Of a stretch of DNA of 23,535 nt, positions 1 through 8,800 are shown in pieces. The position numbers and the translations under genes are program-made. Every line of letters starts with the position of its first letter. The stretch's first letter is position 1. The notes below the pieces were generated by a model that made no database searches, had not been told where the DNA came from, and saw nothing but the letters and a program-made list of their open reading frames with translations. The stretch spans positions 1-23,535 of the IMG/VR virus record IMGVR_UViG_3300014819_000072; one strand, written 5' to 3'. Origin of the DNA: a virus.

Positions 1-2043
1 ATCTTCGGCAGCTTCAGCATCTTCATCTGCGGTTGATTCAGATTCACCGCTGTCAGGTGGATTATCTTCTTGCATACCACGCTTACTATCACTAGCAGGT
101 TGTGCTGTATTATGACCTGCTAATCTTTTTAGCTCGTCTAATTCATCTGTTTCTGCTACTTCTTCTTCCTCTTGGTCATATGTTTCAACTTCATCTACCA
201 TTTCTGATTCTTCGTGGCATTGACAAGCTGATTCTCCGCATACTTCACAATCTTCTTGGTGATCATGTTCATCACCGTGCTCATCACTATGTTCTTCATC
301 ACGGTAATCATCACCACCTTGATCCATACCTGCCATTTTCTTCATAATGCTCATCATGCCATCATGATCATCAACAACAGAAATATCACCATGTGCATGT
401 GTTGGATCTCCCTCTCCTGCTGATGTGTAATCCATAGCTTTATCATCAGCAAACAATCCTAATCCTGCTTGTTTTATGAAACTTAATAGTTTTTCTGCTT
501 CAGCATCTTGTGCAGACACAGTAACACTATCTGGTGCTCCTTGTTGTCCCTTACTGATAGAAACACTCATGCCTTCTTCAACTTTTTCACCTTCAACTAA
601 TAAGTCATTTAATTGTTGATCCAAACTTTCAAATGCCATTGATTCTTCATAATTACTTGTATCTGTGAATGTTTTGCCACCTACAGAAAACTTACCACCT
701 TTTGGAGTGTCTCTCAATGCTTTTGTAAATGCATTTCCTTCTTCCATGTCATCTTCCATTGCTGGCATTGCTTGGCTTGCCATACCTGGAACTGTTGCAG
801 CCGGGGTCTCCCCAACTACTACACCACGCATTGGCATCAATCCATAACATTCATCTAAGCCTTCTTTGTATCCTTCGTGATACATTTTAGCTTCTTCCAT
901 ATCCTCGTACTTACAATTGTACCCTTCTTTTGCAAGTGCATGGGCTTTACCCATCAATCTTGCTGCTGAATGTCTATGCCCGCTTTCGTTCATTTTCTTT
1001 TTCTTAGCATCTTTCGCTGCTTTTGAAATAGGTTCTTTAGTGTTTTTATCGTTATCAATATCAGGAAAATCAGGTTTAGCTGCTTCTTTTACCTGTTTCT
1101 TTTTCTTTTCATCATACTCAATATCTTTTGCAACTTTCTTACCTGCTTTTTCTGCTTTCTCATCTTCAGCATGACGCTTCTTGCCGTGAATCTTATCTTT
1201 TACTTTTTCATCATACTCAATATCTTTTGCAACTTTCTTACCTGCTTTTTCTGCTTTGTTATCACGTTTAGCAGTTTTCTTTGCTTCCTCTAACGCATTA
1301 TTACTGCGTCCAGCACCTAATCCTGCACCCATTGCAGTCATATTATCCATTGTTGGTTGTTCAACTTCATCTACCTTTTTGGCAATTTCATGACCTTTCT
1401 TAATTACTTTCTTTGGTAAATTAGTTGCAGGCTTTGTACCATATCCAAATTTCTTTTTAGCTGCTGCCATACCAATAGCATACGGATTTCTTGCTTCTTC
1501 TCCTAATTCATCACCAGCTAATGCCATTTCACCTTTACCAATAGCTGATTTTATTTGTGTAGCTAATCCTGGATTGCTGACGGTACCAAGTGTTTTTTGT
1601 CCTTGCTTAATGAGTTGTGTACTTTGTTTTGCAGGCTCAATGGTAACTTGCTCTGCTTCTTTTAACATTCTTTCATTATCTATTTGATCAAAAAACTCTT
1701 TTAGACTATGCTTTTTCTTTGGAAGCTTTTCAAGTTCTTTGCTTTTTTTAGGTTTTCCACTTATAAAACTTTGAAGATTTTTACCAGCTTCTTCTTTTTC
1801 TTTTTGTTTCTTTTTATCTTCAGGCTTGCTTACATGAGCACCTGTTTTTGCTGGTCGACCACGACCACGTTTTTCCGCTGGCTTATTAGCATCTTTATCG
1901 CCATCTTTTTCATCACCTTCTTCATCGGTGTCATATTTACGACCATAGCCGCCTGGCTCAGCTTTATGTACACGACCTGTTGGTGTTTCCTTTGTAGCTT
2001 CACTAAGCACTGTTAATTTGTCTAACATATCTTTTAAATTCAT
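1..2043 (-). CDS. Large charged protein of unknown function with AT-hook-like motif (3' end outside window)
   Basis: Reading from an ATG at 2043 the minus frame stays open to base 1: 681 codons with no stop, so the gene continues beyond the left edge. GAGGA lies just upstream of the ATG and the preceding gene ends 16 bases before. The product is very rich in Lys, Glu, Asp and Ala. Visible parts are an AT-hook-like KRGRGRPAK at residues 58-66, two copies of an 18-residue Lys/Glu-rich repeat from a perfect 53-bp DNA repeat, a His/Asp-rich stretch near 575-597, and a cysteine cluster C599-x2-C602-x4-C607-x-C609-H610. Several Leu-x-Glu|Ala/Gly sites (L13-E15, L127-E129, L251-E253, L482-E484) resemble T4 gp21 prohead-protease sites. 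It sits beside packaging and head genes. I infer an internal-head, scaffold-like or DNA-associated virion protein. I recognise no named family, so function is open; that the gene is real is nearly certain. Confidence 0.85.
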   Translation of the reverse strand, partial: MNLKDMLDKLTVLSEATKETPTGRVHKAEPGGYGRKYDTDEEGDEKDGDKDANKPAEKRGRGRPAKTGAHVSKPEDKKKQKEKEEAGKNLQSFISGKPKKSKELEKLPKKKHSLKEFFDQIDNERMLKEAEQVTIEPAKQSTQLIKQGQKTLGTVSNPGLATQIKSAIGKGEMALAGDELGEEARNPYAIGMAAAKKKFGYGTKPATNLPKKVIKKGHEIAKKVDEVEQPTMDNMTAMGAGLGAGRSNNALEEAKKTAKRDNKAEKAGKKVAKDIEYDEKVKDKIHGKKRHAEDEKAEKAGKKVAKDIEYDEKKKKQVKEAAKPDFPDIDNDKNTKEPISKAAKDAKKKKMNESGHRHSAARLMGKAHALAKEGYNCKYEDMEEAKMYHEGYKEGLDECYGLMPMRGVVVGETPAATVPGMASQAMPAMEDDMEEGNAFTKALRDTPKGGKFSVGGKTFTDTSNYEESMAFESLDQQLNDLLVEGEKVEEGMSVSISKGQQGAPDSVTVSAQDAEAEKLLSFIKQAGLGLFADDKAMDYTSAGEGDPTHAHGDISVVDDHDGMMSIMKKMAGMDQGGDDYRDEEHSDEHGDEHDHQEDCEVCGESACQCHEESEMVDEVETYDQEEEEVAETDELDELKRLAGHNTAQPASDSKRGMQEDNPPDSGESESTADEDAEAAED
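1106..1257. repeat. Perfect 53-bp direct repeat inside the large charged ORF
   Basis: Bases 1106-1158 and 1205-1257 are identical over 53 bp and lie 99 bp apart (33 codons), so the frame is kept. On the minus strand both encode a Lys/Glu-rich segment including KAEKAGKKVAKDIEYDE. Full DNA identity, including silent positions, points to a recent duplication or ongoing homogenisation. Confidence 0.95.
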
Positions 2044-2059
2044 TTTTTAATCCTCGTAA

Positions 2060-2683
2060 TTAAGCCATTGCGCCAGTCTTTGGCTTAGGCGGTCTTGTAA
2101 TTTTACTCATTGGGCTATTAATGCCTCTTGGATCATCTGCTAAATATGGTTTGAACGGATCAAATGCATCAGGTGTTTTTTTCCCAGCATATGGAATATC
2201 AATCTTGTTTCCTTTAGCTTGGTCTTTCATACTTTGTAAATAACTATCACCATATGCCTTACTAGCTTCTTTTGCTCCAGGTGCTGAACCCATTTCAGGT
2301 GTTAATAATAATGGATCTTCACGCATCTCATTTGCATAAGCATCTGCTTCACTATTAATACTATCATCATATGATGTACCTACAACACGCACCAAATCAA
2401 CATTATATCCACATAATTGTGCTATTTGTTGTATCATTGGTTCTGTTGCTGGATAACGAAACTCACATCTCATAATATGGATAGGTTGGTTTTGCACCCC
2501 AGGAAAGCCATATGGGGATTTTTGTATCGGTGTGCTTACTGGATCACTTATTTTGATTGGATCAAATTTTCCTAAGTTATATTTGAACAAATCTAAAAAG
2601 TTCTTATCCACCTCACCAGCTATCTTTATGGTATAGTTGTAAGTATGTACACTTTCCGCAATATATTGTTTCAAACTTTTCAT
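2060..2683 (-). CDS. Probable internal-head protein with T4-like capsid-targeting N-terminus
   Basis: 207 residues. The N-terminus MKSLKQYIAES closely resembles the capsid-targeting sequence of T4 internal proteins, recalled as MKTYQEFIAEA, in which the prohead protease gp21 cuts after Ile/Leu-x-Glu; here the site would be I8-A9-E10|S11. The rest has a compact alpha/beta part at about residues 15-105 and a polar C-terminal half ending in a Pro/Lys-rich tail. No enzyme motif is visible. The ATG at 2683 follows an AGGGACC element at normal spacing, and a GATAAATA late-promoter-like octamer lies upstream at 2702-2709. It lies between the small terminase and the large charged protein, which suits packaging into the prohead. 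The head location is inferred from the N-terminal match and the neighbours; the biochemical function is unknown. Confidence 0.75.
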   Translation of the reverse strand: MKSLKQYIAESVHTYNYTIKIAGEVDKNFLDLFKYNLGKFDPIKISDPVSTPIQKSPYGFPGVQNQPIHIMRCEFRYPATEPMIQQIAQLCGYNVDLVRVVGTSYDDSINSEADAYANEMREDPLLLTPEMGSAPGAKEASKAYGDSYLQSMKDQAKGNKIDIPYAGKKTPDAFDPFKPYLADDPRGINSPMSKITRPPKPKTGAMA

Positions 2684-2701
2684 ATTCAGGTCCCTATATT
2701 A

Positions 2702-2709
2702 TATTTATC
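2702..2709 (-). promoter_or_regulatory. Late-promoter-like GATAAATA upstream of the capsid-targeted protein
   Basis: GATAAATA on the minus strand, one base from the T4 late consensus TATAAATA. It overlaps the TGA stop of the preceding gene and lies 18 bases before the ATG at 2683, leaving room for the AGGGACC ribosome-binding element. Confidence 0.6.
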
Positions 2710-3190
2710 AATTAAGGTTATTTTTTCCGTTTAGAATTTTTAATAATTCGTTACGGTCTAAGGCTTGCCCATTCCCTAATGGAACATTAGAAATATCTTT
2801 TTCAACAGGGTTTAATTTAGCGTCAAGTGCTGCTTTTTTAAGTTGCAATTCAATCATTTTAAGTTTTTTATTTACTTTAGCTGTTTTAGCAGTTATTGCA
2901 TGTCCCAACATTGTGCCAGCTACTCCAAAGATTTCTGCACTAAATCTACTATCAACTTGCATCCCAAGATCCATCAAGTCTTTATAACTATCTTTAGCTA
3001 ATTCTACTAACTCATCCATTTCTACATCCGCAGTTTCTAAACCACGAACTTGAGGCAAAGCAGTTTCTATTTTTTGTAAACTATCTAACGCAGACTGTGT
3101 TATTTCAGCAGTCTGTTGAGGCAAAGGTTCAACCAAATCGTTTTTTTCGGATGTGGCTAATTCAAATAATTCTTCTAATTTTTTTGTCAT
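2708..3190 (-). CDS. gp16: Probable small terminase subunit (T4 gp16-like)
   Basis: 160 residues, almost wholly helical. Residues about 55-120 match the pattern of the T4 gp16 core: an acidic start, DSYKDLMDLG, a Phe/Ala-Glu-Ile-Phe helix (AEIFGVAGTMLGHAI) where T4 and cyanophage gp16 have an HMEVFATLMGQM-like helix, then a Lys-rich coiled helix (NKKLKMIELQLKKA). In T4-like phages gp16 forms rings that recognise DNA and stimulate the gp17 packaging motor; gp17 is not in this window. Length is close to the 164 residues of T4 gp16. It follows gp4 directly, and its ATG lies only five bases after AATAAATA with no ribosome-binding sequence. The call rests on pattern recall, not a database search; a generic coiled-coil structural protein is the alternative. 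Confidence 0.6.
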   Translation of the reverse strand: MTKKLEELFELATSEKNDLVEPLPQQTAEITQSALDSLQKIETALPQVRGLETADVEMDELVELAKDSYKDLMDLGMQVDSRFSAEIFGVAGTMLGHAITAKTAKVNKKLKMIELQLKKAALDAKLNPVEKDISNVPLGNGQALDRNELLKILNGKNNLN

Positions 3191-3195
3191 ATTGG

Positions 3196-3203
3196 TATTT
3201 ATT
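3196..3203 (-). promoter_or_regulatory. Late-promoter-like AATAAATA abutting the gp16-like start
   Basis: Minus-strand AATAAATA followed by CCAAT and then the ATG at 3190. It touches the gp4 stop codon. If used as a T4-type -10 element, the message would begin within a base or two of the start codon. Confidence 0.55.
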
Positions 3204-3640
3204 TACCTTTTCTTACCATTATAGAAAAGGTCATCCTCGGTAATTACTCTAAAAGCATATCCTTGACTTTTACAATATCCCATAGCCGCTGCCCATTTGG
3301 CATGATTAACTGCAACTATTGCTCTATCTTTTGCATTACTTACTTTACTCTCAATTAAACTTTGTTTTTTTGGTTTGATTTCTACAACTTCTGCCATTTT
3401 TTTACCAAACTTGTTTTCGTAAACAACAAAAAAATCTGGGATATAATTTGTTTTTTTACCTGTTATAGGATTAACATACGGAATACTTAATGCTTCACTT
3501 GCCCAATATAAAACATTTTTGTTTGAATCACAAAAGGTCATAAATGTAAGTTCCCATCCACTACGATATTTTGGTGAATGTTTGCCTATATATTTAGAAG
3601 GATTTTTAGGCGTGTATATGCCTTGTGCCCATTTACCCAT
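3203..3640 (-). CDS. gp4: Head completion protein with PD-(D/E)xK nuclease fold (T4 gp4 family)
   Basis: 145 residues, matching T4 gp4 (also called gp50) in length and motif order: basic N-terminus with NPSKYIG, then YRSGWE (E30), LYWASEALSIPY at 45-55, YIPDF (D69), and EIKPKK at 87-92. E30, D69 and E87-x-K89 form the nuclease core typical of this TnsA-like family, and the C-terminal FRVITEDDL is also shared. In T4, gp4 acts on filled heads before neck attachment; infection-ready particles are not made without it. The gene starts one base after the stop of the upstream gene (TAA-A-ATG), so translation is probably coupled. All expected catalytic residues are present. Confidence 0.92.
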   Translation of the reverse strand: MGKWAQGIYTPKNPSKYIGKHSPKYRSGWELTFMTFCDSNKNVLYWASEALSIPYVNPITGKKTNYIPDFFVVYENKFGKKMAEVVEIKPKKQSLIESKVSNAKDRAIVAVNHAKWAAAMGYCKSQGYAFRVITEDDLFYNGKKR

Positions 3641-3641
3641 T

Positions 3642-4007
3642 TTATAAAACTACATTTCGTGCTACTGGTATATTTGGCAATGGCATTCTTGATATACCAT
3701 ATAATGCAGTCTTTGATTTAAGACTGTTTAAATAATAAGCTATTGTTTTAGTTAATTTCAAATTTTCAGTGGTAGTACCACGTAATTCATTTAATAATGT
3801 TGTTACATTAATTCCAGTTTCTTGCGCTAATCTAAAAAGAATTACAGTAAAATTACCTGCTATATTGGTGTTTTTACTTGTACCATAAAAAAAACTGTAT
3901 ACTAAATCAAATTGTGTACCATCTACAACCAAATTAACATTGTAAAAACTATCGTAAATTTCAATAGTTCTATCTGGTCCGTTACCAAGTTCCAAAATTC
4001 TTGGCAT
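3642..4007 (-). CDS. Unknown small protein between gp4 and the tail-tube genes
   Basis: 121 residues from the ATG at 4007 (MPRILELGNG). An upstream in-frame TTG at 4022 would overlap the previous gene by 14 bases, so I prefer the ATG, which starts one base after that gene's TAG. The protein is mixed alpha/beta with a hydrophobic VYSFFYG at about 41-47, a helical region around 50-95 and a Pro-rich C-terminus (MPLPNIPV). There is no signal peptide, membrane segment or catalytic motif. Its place in an uninterrupted run with two tail-tube-like genes and gp4 suggests a virion-assembly role, perhaps at a joint. I do not recognise the family. Confidence 0.75.
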   Translation of the reverse strand: MPRILELGNGPDRTIEIYDSFYNVNLVVDGTQFDLVYSFFYGTSKNTNIAGNFTVILFRLAQETGINVTTLLNELRGTTTENLKLTKTIAYYLNSLKSKTALYGISRMPLPNIPVARNVVL

Positions 4008-4008
4008 A

Positions 4009-4293
4009 CTAAATTCCAGCAAATGGAGTGTTTGTTATGTACGGTGCTTTTTGTAATGCACCAACAGTAGGTGAACCTGCAGTACCTCTTGGTCCAGGTG
4101 TAGAACCCCATGGACCTGGTATTTCAAAAAAAGTATTTCTTAAATTATTGCTTGCTGCCTGTACGCTTTCTGCTTGCAAATCTACTAATGTTGGAAAATT
4201 AGATTTGTTTGGATTAGCAATATTTTGATAAAAAGTATTTTGATTATTTTGTGCGTTTTTTAAATTAAATAGCGTGCTATTTTGTAAATTCAT
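4009..4293 (-). CDS. Unknown small protein with Gly/Pro-rich segment
   Basis: 94 residues. The N-terminal half is Asn/Gln-rich (NAQNNQNTFYQN), followed by a helical stretch at about 35-52 and a short Gly/Pro segment (GPWGSTPGPRG) at 60-70. AGGA lies at good spacing before the ATG. The tail-tube-like gene ends ten bases upstream and the next gene starts one base after its stop, so it belongs to the same co-translated run. Composition suggests a flexible structural or linker protein. No family recognised. Confidence 0.7.
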   Translation of the reverse strand: MNLQNSTLFNLKNAQNNQNTFYQNIANPNKSNFPTLVDLQAESVQAASNNLRNTFFEIPGPWGSTPGPRGTAGSPTVGALQKAPYITNTPFAGI

Positions 4294-4302
4294 GATGTTA
4301 TC

Positions 4303-5109
4303 CTACTTTTTTTTGGGCCAAGGTGACTGTGTTACATCGTAATTTGGTTGTAGTCCAAAACCAGTAATAACATCTGATATTGTACGACCTTGCATTTCAC
4401 CATAATTATATACAACAGTTTCATAATCTAATGTCATCGTATTACGCATAGTACCACCACCTTCATCGTAGTTGTATTGGTCATGTGCGAATGCTGTAAT
4501 CATTGGATTAATAAGTGTATATGCTGTAAAGTTATTTAAGTGAAATCCAAACACTGTAATAGATTTAAAAAATGGGGCTTTAGTTGAACTACCACTATAT
4601 GATTCACCTATATATCCCCAATCAGCATTACCTGTGATACTTGGCGTATAAGTTGTCCTATTATTAAAGTCACTCATGGTGTTTGTTGTGGTTGTTCCAC
4701 CTGCACCTGTTGTCGCTTGGGTGTCATTACCTGCAACGCCTCCAATTACTATTTTTGGTTTTGCCCCGTCCCTGTAATAATACTTGTAATAACCTTCCCA
4801 CATTTGAGTTACTTTACTAAAATTATCATCATGAAAAGTGATTGTAACTGGGTCATAACTAATTTTAGTCTGCACAATTCTTTTACGATTGTATTGATTG
4901 AGTTGTTGCGTTTTTATACTGTAACTAGGTAATTTGACATCCTTCACCAATAGTCCATAGTTATCGCCTGTACTTAAATTACGATTAAAAGCTTGTTGAT
5001 TTATATCAAAATAAGTATGAAACAGGAACTTGTATTTAGGAGCATTTCTATATAGATTTCTCCTAAATACAGCACCTGCGTGTTGATAATCCCTAAGTAA
5101 TATTGTCAT
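4303..5109 (-). CDS. Second tail-tube-like protein (gp19 / gp48 / gp54-type fold)
   Basis: 268 residues. Residues about 26-110 have the tail-tube pattern: FLFHTYFDINQ, LLVKDVKLPSYSIKTQQL, then RKRIVQTKISYDPVTITFHDD, in which strands packing into the tube wall carry the 'conjugate plus Pro-x-Ser/Tyr' signature. The C-terminal part has ITVFGFHLNNFTAYTLINPMIT and TMTLDYETVVYNYGEMQG, typical closing strands. A Gly/Thr-rich loop at about 130-150 interrupts them. Its ATG overlaps the gp19 stop (TAATG), so the two are probably translated together. In T4 the baseplate proteins gp48 and gp54 share this fold and start tube polymerisation, so this may be a tube initiator, terminator or minor tube protein. 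Which of these is not decidable here. Confidence 0.65.
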   Translation of the reverse strand: MTILLRDYQHAGAVFRRNLYRNAPKYKFLFHTYFDINQQAFNRNLSTGDNYGLLVKDVKLPSYSIKTQQLNQYNRKRIVQTKISYDPVTITFHDDNFSKVTQMWEGYYKYYYRDGAKPKIVIGGVAGNDTQATTGAGGTTTTNTMSDFNNRTTYTPSITGNADWGYIGESYSGSSTKAPFFKSITVFGFHLNNFTAYTLINPMITAFAHDQYNYDEGGGTMRNTMTLDYETVVYNYGEMQGRTISDVITGFGLQPNYDVTQSPWPKKK

Positions 5110-5756
5110 TAGCCGTTTGTTGCTAAATCACCTGAGGTAGGTCTTGTATAAGTCTGACCAACACCAATAGTTGGGCTACCACCACTATCTGTTTGTATAG
5201 CATTATCATACTTTAATGTTAATGCGATTGTTACAACATCACTTGTAGCATAATTTAGTGTTTGATAATTTGCACTTTGTAAGTAACAGCCAACCAATTC
5301 CCAAGTTTCTAAGACAACAGGTAACGCAACTCCATTACCACCGTCTAGTATTTCAATAATTGTGCTAAACTTGTAATCACCTGCTGAAGCAGCAGTAGCT
5401 TGATTTACAAAATCGATTTGTTTCTGTAATTGTTGTCCAACACTTTTTGCTACTTGACCATTAGCATCATCTCTAACATTGATTGTCATTGGTTGCCAAG
5501 TATGTTTACCAGCCATGTAAATTCTTGAATTGTAAACATTTAATGTGATATCATCAAATTGTACTTGTGGTCTTGTAACATCAGTAACTTGTCTTGTTAA
5601 AGCAAGTGGTCCTTGGTTATCATTTAAAAAACCAAAATTGTAAAACTCTACTCTAAATCTGTATTGTAATTTTGGCATTAGTAAAATTTGATTACCAGTG
5701 CCTCCATCTGAACCGAAAACAGAAAGATTGTTTAATGATGCTAATGCGATTGACAT
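5109..5756 (-). CDS. gp19: Tail tube protein (T4 gp19)
   Basis: 215 residues, somewhat longer than T4 gp19. Recognised by LMPKLQYRFRVEFYNFG at about 26-42, the RQVTDVTRPQVQFDDITLNVYNS segment at 55-77, GKHTWQPMTINVRDD at 83-97, and the C-terminal WELVGCYLQSANYQTLNYATSDVVTIALTLKYDNA strand pair. The protein polymerises as stacked hexameric rings to make the inner tube inside the sheath. The gene has a clear AGGAG ribosome-binding site, its own GATAAATA octamer at 5778-5785, and a hairpin separating it from gp18, which allows expression separate from the sheath. The short C-terminal Gly/Ser/Thr tail after residue 190 is an extension. Confidence 0.92.
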   Translation of the reverse strand: MSIALASLNNLSVFGSDGGTGNQILLMPKLQYRFRVEFYNFGFLNDNQGPLALTRQVTDVTRPQVQFDDITLNVYNSRIYMAGKHTWQPMTINVRDDANGQVAKSVGQQLQKQIDFVNQATAASAGDYKFSTIIEILDGGNGVALPVVLETWELVGCYLQSANYQTLNYATSDVVTIALTLKYDNAIQTDSGGSPTIGVGQTYTRPTSGDLATNG

Positions 5757-5777
5757 TTAATATTTCTCCTGATATAT

Positions 5778-5785
5778 TATTTATC
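5778..5785 (-). promoter_or_regulatory. Late-promoter-like GATAAATA for gp19
   Basis: Minus-strand GATAAATA 21 bases upstream of the gp19 ATG, followed by a canonical AGGAG. It lies just downstream of the gp18/gp19 hairpin, the arrangement expected of a terminator followed by a new promoter. Confidence 0.65.
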
Positions 5786-5788
5786 TCA

Positions 5789-5816
5789 ATTAAGATGGGC
5801 TTTCGCCCATCTTAAT
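5789..5816 (-). terminator. 12-bp stem-loop between gp18 and gp19
   Basis: Perfect inverted repeat ATTAAGATGGGC / GCCCATCTTAAT with a 4-base loop, starting six bases past the gp18 stop. It lacks a long U-tract on the minus strand, so it may end transcription weakly, protect the gp18 message 3' end, or act as a processing site. It is the only strong hairpin in this block. Confidence 0.7.
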
Positions 5817-5821
5817 AAAGT

Positions 5822-8800
5822 TTATGCAGTTGTCGTTTCAGTTGTATTCAAGATTCTCACTGGAATATAAATAAACTCAACTGCCTTAATAGGTTGAATA
5901 GCTACATCAACCCATAATTCACTTCTATCAATTCTTGCGGGTGTATTATTAGAATTATCACAAACTACGCTATAATCTAAAATACCTCTTAACGCAACTA
6001 ATTCATTCATAAAAGCAGACATTGTGTTTTGAACTTGTGCTCTTGTAAATGCATCGTTTGGTTCAAATATAAATGGTCTTGCTAACAATGTTAACTGCCT
6101 TCTAATATATGCAACCAATCTTGCAACATTAATTCTATCCAATGCTGTTAATGAATTAAGACTTGTTTTATTACCATAATTTAATAAACCTTGTCCTGTA
6201 AAGAATACAAGAGGGTTAATAAAGTTGGTATAAAGCGTGTCTCTAATACCCATACGACTTCTTGTTGGAATAAACTCACCTGTAGTTGGGCTGACATAAC
6301 CAACTGAAGTTGCATTGTCAATAATACCTCTACGTGTACCTGCTGGAGCGAACCATGGATAAGCGATTTGGTCATTTCTTAACAATGTTCTTACCATCAT
6401 ATGTGATGGGGGGACTGCAACAAGATTACCACTAAAATCAGCAGTCAATCCACTTGGATAGAATAGACCCATATAACTGCTTCTTGTCACAAGACCTTCT
6501 TCACCTGTTTGACTTGCACCTGCAAAATTATTTGCCCATGCTTGAATATCAGTAGAACTATCTGGTAAACGCATTGGAGTATCACCAACAATGAATGCAG
6601 TCTCACCTCTGTCTGAATTTAGAACAATCATATTTGGTTGCAACTCAGGATAGTTAGGAGTAGCAATAATATTAAAGAAATAATCCTCATCTCTAATATT
6701 TGTATTGGTGTCTATTGCAGTTCTTAGACTTTGCACAACAACTGCACGTTGTGCTTTTCTACCCATATATGGTGAACCATCTGTTTGATTGCCACTAATT
6801 GTGACCCAAGCATCTTTTTGTGTTGGAAGAGTTGTATCTGGGAATCTAACATTGTTAAAATAATTTGTTGTAAATTGTTTAACATTAAATCCTGAACGTC
6901 TTGTGTTAAATAACAACATTCCAATTGGATAAGTGTCTGGACTTGGTGCATCTAAGTCTAGATAGTTGCTTGTTAATAGCGTAACAATAGTTGGAATAGG
7001 ATCATCAACAGGATTAATAGTTCCATTTTGTGCCCATCTTGCGTCCGCAAACAATACACCTTGGCCTGATGTTTGATCTGTGTTATCAATTAATACCCAT
7101 TTATCCTCTGTGTCAACTAATTGCCAACGTCTAATGATAGGATAGTTTTCTAAATCACTTGTATCAATCCAAATATCACCATATACTAATGCTGTACCAT
7201 CGCTTTGAACTGTTGGTTCAGTTGCCGATACAATTGGACCAGCTGGATCAGTTGCATTAGAACCTGTTGGTGTTGGGAAACCATTGTTATCATAATTGGT
7301 ATTTTTATACCCTTCCCAACCATTAGTTGTGTTTACCATGATATCAACTTGATTTTCTACACTGTAATACCAATTAGTTCCATTTGCTGGCGTTGCTACT
7401 GGTGCACCTTCGTTTGGTGTATATGTAAATTCTACCCAATTACTTAATAATGTAGAATATGTTTGTGCTGGTGTGCCTGAATAAATGCTTATTCCTGTAA
7501 CTCCACCTCCACCGTTAACAGTTACAACTTTACAAGTTATATTGTTTCCAGGTGCTACCCCAGCTAACAATGTTCCATTAACTACAATAGTATCCCCAGC
7601 TGCATAACCTGATCCTGCATTAACAATAGTATCAATTGTGTAAACACCATTTGTATTAGATACAGTCAATGCTAAATTACTACCAGAACCACCTGTCGTT
7701 GCAACGTTTGTAAATGTTAAATTATTAAACTCACCGTATTTTACTCCGGTTGTTGTTCCAATTACGAAACCAGCCTCTGACATTAGGTCAGATTCAACAC
7801 CAGTGTTTACATCATTAACTAAAATTATTCCACCTTCAGTGTGAGTTAACTGGATGGCTCCTGAACTTAATACCTCAGCAGTTGTAAATGGAACTCCTGC
7901 TGCTACCCAAGCATTTACAAAACTATCAGCATTAGTACTGTCTGCTAATGAAAATGCGTAAGCAGTTGACAATGTTGCACTACCAGGCAATGATACTTGA
8001 ATAGTTGCAGTGTATGGTCCGTTTGTAAAACTAGGCGCTGTATTAGTTCCTGTAATAACTGTTGGACCAGTAGCAATTCTTTCCCATAAATAAACTGGAC
8101 CTTGATACCATGTGCTATCATATGACCATTGTGCATATATAGTATTTGCTGGAATATTTTTTCCACCATCAATATCAAATGAATTAGTTATAGTCCAATC
8201 ATCTAATCCTAATGTAACTGTTTTGGGATTCCATGCTCTAATAACACTATCCCAACGTGATAACTCAGGTACTAAACCATTTCCTGATGCACCCATCTTA
8301 ATCCAAACAGAGCCTGTTGGTCTTGGGTACAACTGACTAGCAGCCCAAAGTGGCTGTTGCGACGAAGTGCCCATAAAGAATCCAACTTGATTATAAGTAC
8401 CTGCTGTGATACCTAAATCGGCAAGAACTGTTCCTGTTCCTGCTACAGTAATATCATTGACAACACTTACATCGCCATCTTCTTGTGCAGAATAAATTAT
8501 AAGTTTCCCACTTACTGTAGTAGCTGTTACTTCAGTTAACCCGTATGCATTAATACTATTTGCAACAACTGAAGCTAAGTTATTAGGTGCAGCCTGTACA
8601 GTTACAGTCAATGTGTATTTTCCACTTACATCCAATGTTAAAACATCACCAGGAGTTAATGTTGGATTAGATTCTGTAGCTTGAATTAAAGGCCAAGATT
8701 CTGCCCAATCTGCTGATCCTATTACTACCCATGTACCTGTTGAATTTTTATAAAAGAATTGTGCTGATGATGTAGCAGTTGGTGCTCCATAATCAGGAAT

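Noticed and set aside
102-2016. Several plus-strand open frames of 60-102 codons opposite the left-end gene
   Set aside because: The minus frame is open without a break for all 2043 bases, with sensible start and ribosome site. The plus frames have low-complexity Phe/Leu/Ser content that mirrors the Lys/Glu-rich coding strand.
5866-5873. Exact TATAAATA on the plus strand within gp18, and similar CATAAATA at 8085 and 14249
   Set aside because: These are inside coding sequence, two of them antisense to gp18, with no downstream gene; AT-rich DNA yields such matches by chance.
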